A stretch of 64,000 nucleotides of DNA. Source: Selaginella tamariscina. Its lineage: Eukaryota > Streptophyta > Lycopodiopsida > Selaginellales > Selaginellaceae. Every line of letters begins with the position of its first letter. Positions within the stretch are counted from its first letter, which is position 1. Below the pieces are notes generated by a model, which saw only the letters and a program-made list of their open reading frames with translations, was not told where the DNA came from and made no database searches. The DNA lies in the NCBI GenBank assembly GCA_003024785.1, contig PUQB01000141.1, positions 149,476 to 213,475 of the forward strand, in the 5' to 3' direction. The translations under genes and the position numbers were made by a program. Positions 60,538 through 64,000 of the stretch are shown here, in pieces.

Positions 60538-60662
60538 TTAATGGGTTTTGAACCTTAGCTAGGGACATTAGTAGCGACAATGACTCACTAGCAAAAATTT
60601 CAATTTTTAATGGGTTTTGAACCCTAGTGGGAGACATTAGTAGCAATAGGGACCCACTAGCA
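60538..60662. repeat. Direct repeat, two ~60-bp copies
   Basis: TTTTAATGGGTTTTGAACC, a GGGACATTAGTAGC-like word and CACTAGCA recur at about 60538-60598 and 60606-60662, just upstream of the hAT-like fossil. Confidence 0.75.
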
Positions 60663-60679
60663 CTTAGTACTCATGGATG

Positions 60680-61936
60680 GTGCATAAGTCCAAGATGGGA
60701 TGGCCCCAAAAAGACACTCAAAAAACAAATTTGGGTAAATTTTTATCCATTTTAAGTAGTAGTGCTTCTAGGGTAGATGTAGATCAAAGCATATAGGGTG
60801 GGGGGACTGCACAACAATTCAAGGAGGATTGGCAATTGATGTATCCTTGGCTTTTTAGAGTAGGTGTCTACCCAAATGAGAGAATGAAGTGCTCCTATTG
60901 CATTGAGTTTAAAAAGAGAATATCTTTGCTACAAGAGGTTATACAACTTTGTAAAAAGAAGCCATCAAGACTCATGCAAAATCTGAAGATCATATTGTAA
61001 CTGAAAAGAAATCAAAAGAGAAGAATGCACCACTACAACAGCGAGCAATACCTGAACATCTGAAGGTTATGAACAAGAGCAGCAACAAGTGATGACGTTG
61101 ATGAAGATAGCTTACCAGATTGCACAAAAGAGGGATCCTATTGAAAAGTTTGAAGTGGACTGTGCATTTCATAGGTTCTCTTTGCTGCTCATCAAGCTTA
61201 ATTACCAAATTCTCAAAAAGAGCTCCTTGCAAGTCCTTTCTACAGCATTTTGCTTGATGAATCTACAGACAATAGGCTAAGCACCATCTCATCATCTACG
61301 TGAAGTTCTATTACTAGGCGAGCCTGTAACAAGGTACTTAAAGCTGATCTCATCAAAGACGAATTGGCAAGCACCTTATTTGAAACAATTATTACATTCT
61401 TATAAGAGATTGGATTGCCATTGGAGAGGTTGATAGGAGTTGTTACATATGGATGTAGTTTATGCATGTCAGTGATCAGGCTTAGTTGTACGACTGAAGC
61501 AGATTGTACCTCATATTGTACCAATACATTGTGTGGCTAACAAAGAGGCTTTGGTAACAAACGATTCCTTCAATTATTTTTAGTGTTTAAGGAGCTTGAA
61601 GCACTTGCAAAACATGTTGGTGGCTGGGTTGGATGCTCTTCTCAACAGTTACAGCTTTTGCATAAAGATCAAGGGATTATGAAATTGAAGAAGCTTAGCT
61701 TACTTCAGATTCACAGTGTTCATTGGTTTCTTGAGGCAAGGTGATCTTACGTCTTGTTGAAGTGATGCCAGCTCTTTTAGGCTTGTGGAAGACAACTAAT
61801 GAGGTAAAGCTTTTTGGAGAGTTTAAGAGATTTGAGGTACAGTTTTTTTTCACTTTCGAATGTACTCAATGAATTGAGTATGTTAAACAAGAGGTTTCAA
61901 AGTAGAGCTTTTAGCAATCTCTTCAATGGTCACAAG
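60680..61936 (+). mobile_element. hAT-superfamily transposase fossil (zf/DUF4371-like)
   Basis: Decayed transposase pieces in order: a zinc-finger-like start (EDWQLMYPWLFRVGVYPNER, MKCSYCIEF, then AIKTHAKSEDHI near 60850-61000); SPFYSILLDESTDNRLSTIS near 61235-61285, the D-E-S-T-D signature of hAT catalytic cores; a HCVANKEAL-like stretch near 61530; and HSVHWFLEAR near 61715. Many stops and shifts are present. The right end is cut by an LTR of the next element near 61937. No terminal inverted repeats found. Confidence 0.7.
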
Positions 61937-64000
61937 TGTCAAGTCACGATTCAAGAACAAGGAAGTGAGCAGGATTTCGAAAACAAGGAAGCTTGATTCA
62001 GAAACAGGACAAGGAGCAAGACAGGGACCAGGACAAGAACTAGGAATCAGGAACAAGACAAGAGTATGAGGCAAGTAGCAAGACAAGACAAGATTGATCG
62101 TAGAAAGACTGGTGTTGATAGTAACTGATTGTACAACAATTAAGTCGGAGCTTTTATACTCACAACTCCAAGTTAATATGTTCATTGTCAAGCCACGATC
62201 CAGGAATCAGGAAGGGAGCAGGATTCCAAGAACAGGAAGGCTTGACTCAGGAACAGGACCGAGAGCAAGATGGAACTAGGAATAGAAACAGGACAGATCC
62301 AGGAGCAAGACAGGATCAAGATAGGATCCGGGAGCAAGACAGGATCCAGGAATAAGACAGAAATAGGACAGGATCCGAGAACAAGACAGGAGCAGGACAG
62401 GATCCAGGAGTAGGACAGGATCCAAGACAGGACAGGAAACAAGAGCGAGACAGGAGCAGGACAGGAAATAAGACAAGAACAAGACAAGACGAGATTGATC
62501 GTAGTAAGACTGGTGTTGATAGTAATTAATTGTACAACAATTAGGTCGGAGCTTTTATGCTCACAACTCCAAGAGCTAATCTAGGCATGAGTGCTAAAAG
62601 TGGTTGCATGCATGCATGCAGAGGCTAAGATGAGTCCACATGTCCCTTATCCTTTAAGCATATCCTGTGGCATATCCTGTAGGAATATCCTGCAACCATA
62701 TCCTGTGTCCGAAATCCTGGTAGGAATATCCTGTAGGAAAGTCCTGCAACCCATATCTTGTAACCGGAATCCTGTATTCTGTATCGGGTCGTGACAGCAC
62801 CTCCTCCCTAAAGACGAGTTCCACGAGTCTTAGGACCTGGTTTAGCAGGATAATGCCGATGGAAGGCAGCAACCTTGGAAGAAGCATAGAGTAAGTTGGA
62901 TGCAGGTTCCCAAGTGCGATCAGTAGGCAAATACCCTTTCCAATCCACCAAGTATTAGAGTTGGTGGTGATGAAGACGAGAATCAAGGATGGCTGCAACT
63001 TCGTACTCAGGTTCAGTGTCAATGACCACAGGAGGGGGAGGAGAAGAAACATGACCGGAAAGAGAAGGGATTACGGCTCCAACAAGGAGGTGTGAAACAC
63101 AGGATGAAGTTTCACCGTGAATGGTAACTCGAGTCGGAAAGCTACAGGATTTACCTCCACCACGATCCTGTAAGGGCCTAATCGTTGAAAATCCAACTTA
63201 GAAGAAGGCATGTTGGTGCAAATGTGTCGACGAAGAAGCACACGAGATCACCAATCTTGTATGCAGGTGCCGGCTGACGGTGAGCATCAGCATGATGCTT
63301 GTATCGTTCCTGTGCCTGCTGAAGATGAACCTGGAGATCATCCTGTACCTGCTGAAGATGCTGAAGACGATCCTGTATGCAGGAGCGGAAGAAGGAGAAG
63401 CGGGAGGAGCAAAGTCAAAACGTGGATGGTGGCCTGTAAGAGCAAAGAAAGGTGTTGTCCTGTAGATGCGTGAACGGAGTTGTTGTAGGCAAACTCCGCC
63501 ATTAGAAGAAGGTCCAACCAGTTGTCCTGCTGGTAACTGATGAAGCAGCGAAGATATTACTCTAAGGTCTGAATCATGCGTTCTGACTGCCCATCAGTTT
63601 GTGGATGGTATCCTGAAGAAAGGTCCGCTTTAACCTATAGACTCTGGAGAAGTTCTCGCCAAACTTGGACATGAATTGTGGGCCTCGATTAGAAACAATT
63701 CTCTCAGGAAGACCATGGTGTTGAAATACTTCGCGGATCACCAACTCAACAGTTGTCTGGCCTATAGCAGTCTTGGTTGACATGGTAGGAAATGAGCCTG
63801 TTTGGTGAAACGGTCAACCACCACAAGAACTGCATCAAATCCACGAGAAGGAGGAAGATCTGTGAGGAAATCCATAAAATGGATCTCCAAGGAGCAGAAG
63901 GAACAGGAAGAGGACGAAGAAGACCAGAGGTGCATGATGAGGCATCTTCGACCTATTGCAAGGTGTCACAACTCCGTACAAACCTTTCCACAAAACCTCG
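61937..64000 (-). mobile_element. Ty3 chromovirus, minus strand, running off the window
   Basis: Right to left: integrase core near 63783-63574 (VFQHHGLPERIVSNRGPQFM), further integrase remains, a chromodomain near 63020-62830 (EYEVAAILDSRLHH, RTWEPASNL, FHRHYPAKPGPKTRG), the purine tract GGGAGGAGGTGC, and an LTR at 62796-62186 starting TGTCACGACCCG. A second, partial LTR copy lies at 61937-62180. Only the 3' part is inside the window. Broken in several places; the age cannot be judged without the other LTR. Confidence 0.85.
61980..62500. repeat. AGGACAGGATCC-type tandem repeat within the LTRs
   Basis: Short degenerate units of the type CAGGAGCAAGACAGGATC are repeated many times, mainly at 62285-62470, with a smaller set at 61995-62095. 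Both sets are followed by the same segment (GATTGATCGTAG, GACTGGTGTTGATAGTAA). The Pro/Ser/Cys-rich frames on the minus strand are products of this repeat. Confidence 0.8.

Noticed and set aside
62188-62487. Ser/Cys/Pro/Leu-rich minus-strand frames as a secreted repeat protein
   Set aside because: They translate the AGGACAGGATC minisatellite inside the LTR.

Overview
The window looks like nuclear DNA of a land plant, most likely a seed-free vascular plant such as a lycophyte. The evidence is PLS-class pentatricopeptide (PPR) genes without introns, a G-type lectin receptor kinase, a full-size ABCG/PDR transporter, a TENA_E thiamine-salvage gene, an IDM1-like PHD protein, and many Ty1/copia and Ty3 LTR elements in AT-rich, AC/GT-microsatellite-rich DNA. 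Most introns that can be placed are only about 51-66 nt long, which recalls Selaginella; that species call is inference.

Layout. 1-0.65 kb: AC/GT/TA microsatellite. 0.66-1.93 kb: an array of about 26 palindromes (consensus GGCGGGATTAATCCCGCC) spaced about every 45 bp, with spacers that are often inverted copies of one another. 2.2-11.45 kb: two genes, duplicated head-to-tail as a 4.4-kb unit. One encodes an unnamed protein with a possible ParB/Srx-like segment and a C-terminal region resembling the end of a beta-class DNA methylase. The other encodes a small FCP1/NIF-like HAD protein. Both copies carry the palindrome in the same short intron. 12.3-24.2 kb: a broken Ty3 element split by a 7.2-kb non-autonomous element with 1.8-kb LTRs. 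25.3-28.1 kb: a PPR gene made of near-identical units. 28.2-33.0 kb: a minus-strand copia fossil holding a solo LTR. 33.4-33.8 kb: an RPN1 fragment. 35.6-37.9 kb: a lectin receptor-like kinase (minus). 38.2-39.2 kb: a DUF3669 gene. 40.6-46.8 kb: a cluster of long LTRs. 48.1-50.3 kb: a second PPR gene, broken. 50.5-54.7 kb: an ABCG/PDR pseudogene followed by TENA_E. 54.9-55.6 kb: an inverted copy of the ABCG-TENA junction. 55.7-56.3 kb: an IDM1-like fragment. 58.2-64.0 kb: LTR pieces, a hAT-like transposase fossil and a chromodomain-bearing Ty3 element running off the right edge.

Nearly every host gene here has frame breaks, several of them at homopolymer runs. The region is therefore either a pseudogene-rich, heterochromatic stretch or partly affected by assembly indels. 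The most interesting candidate for something undescribed is the palindrome array next to, and repeated inside, the ParB/methylase-like gene with its HAD-phosphatase neighbour. A parS/ParB-like binding relationship is a hypothesis only.
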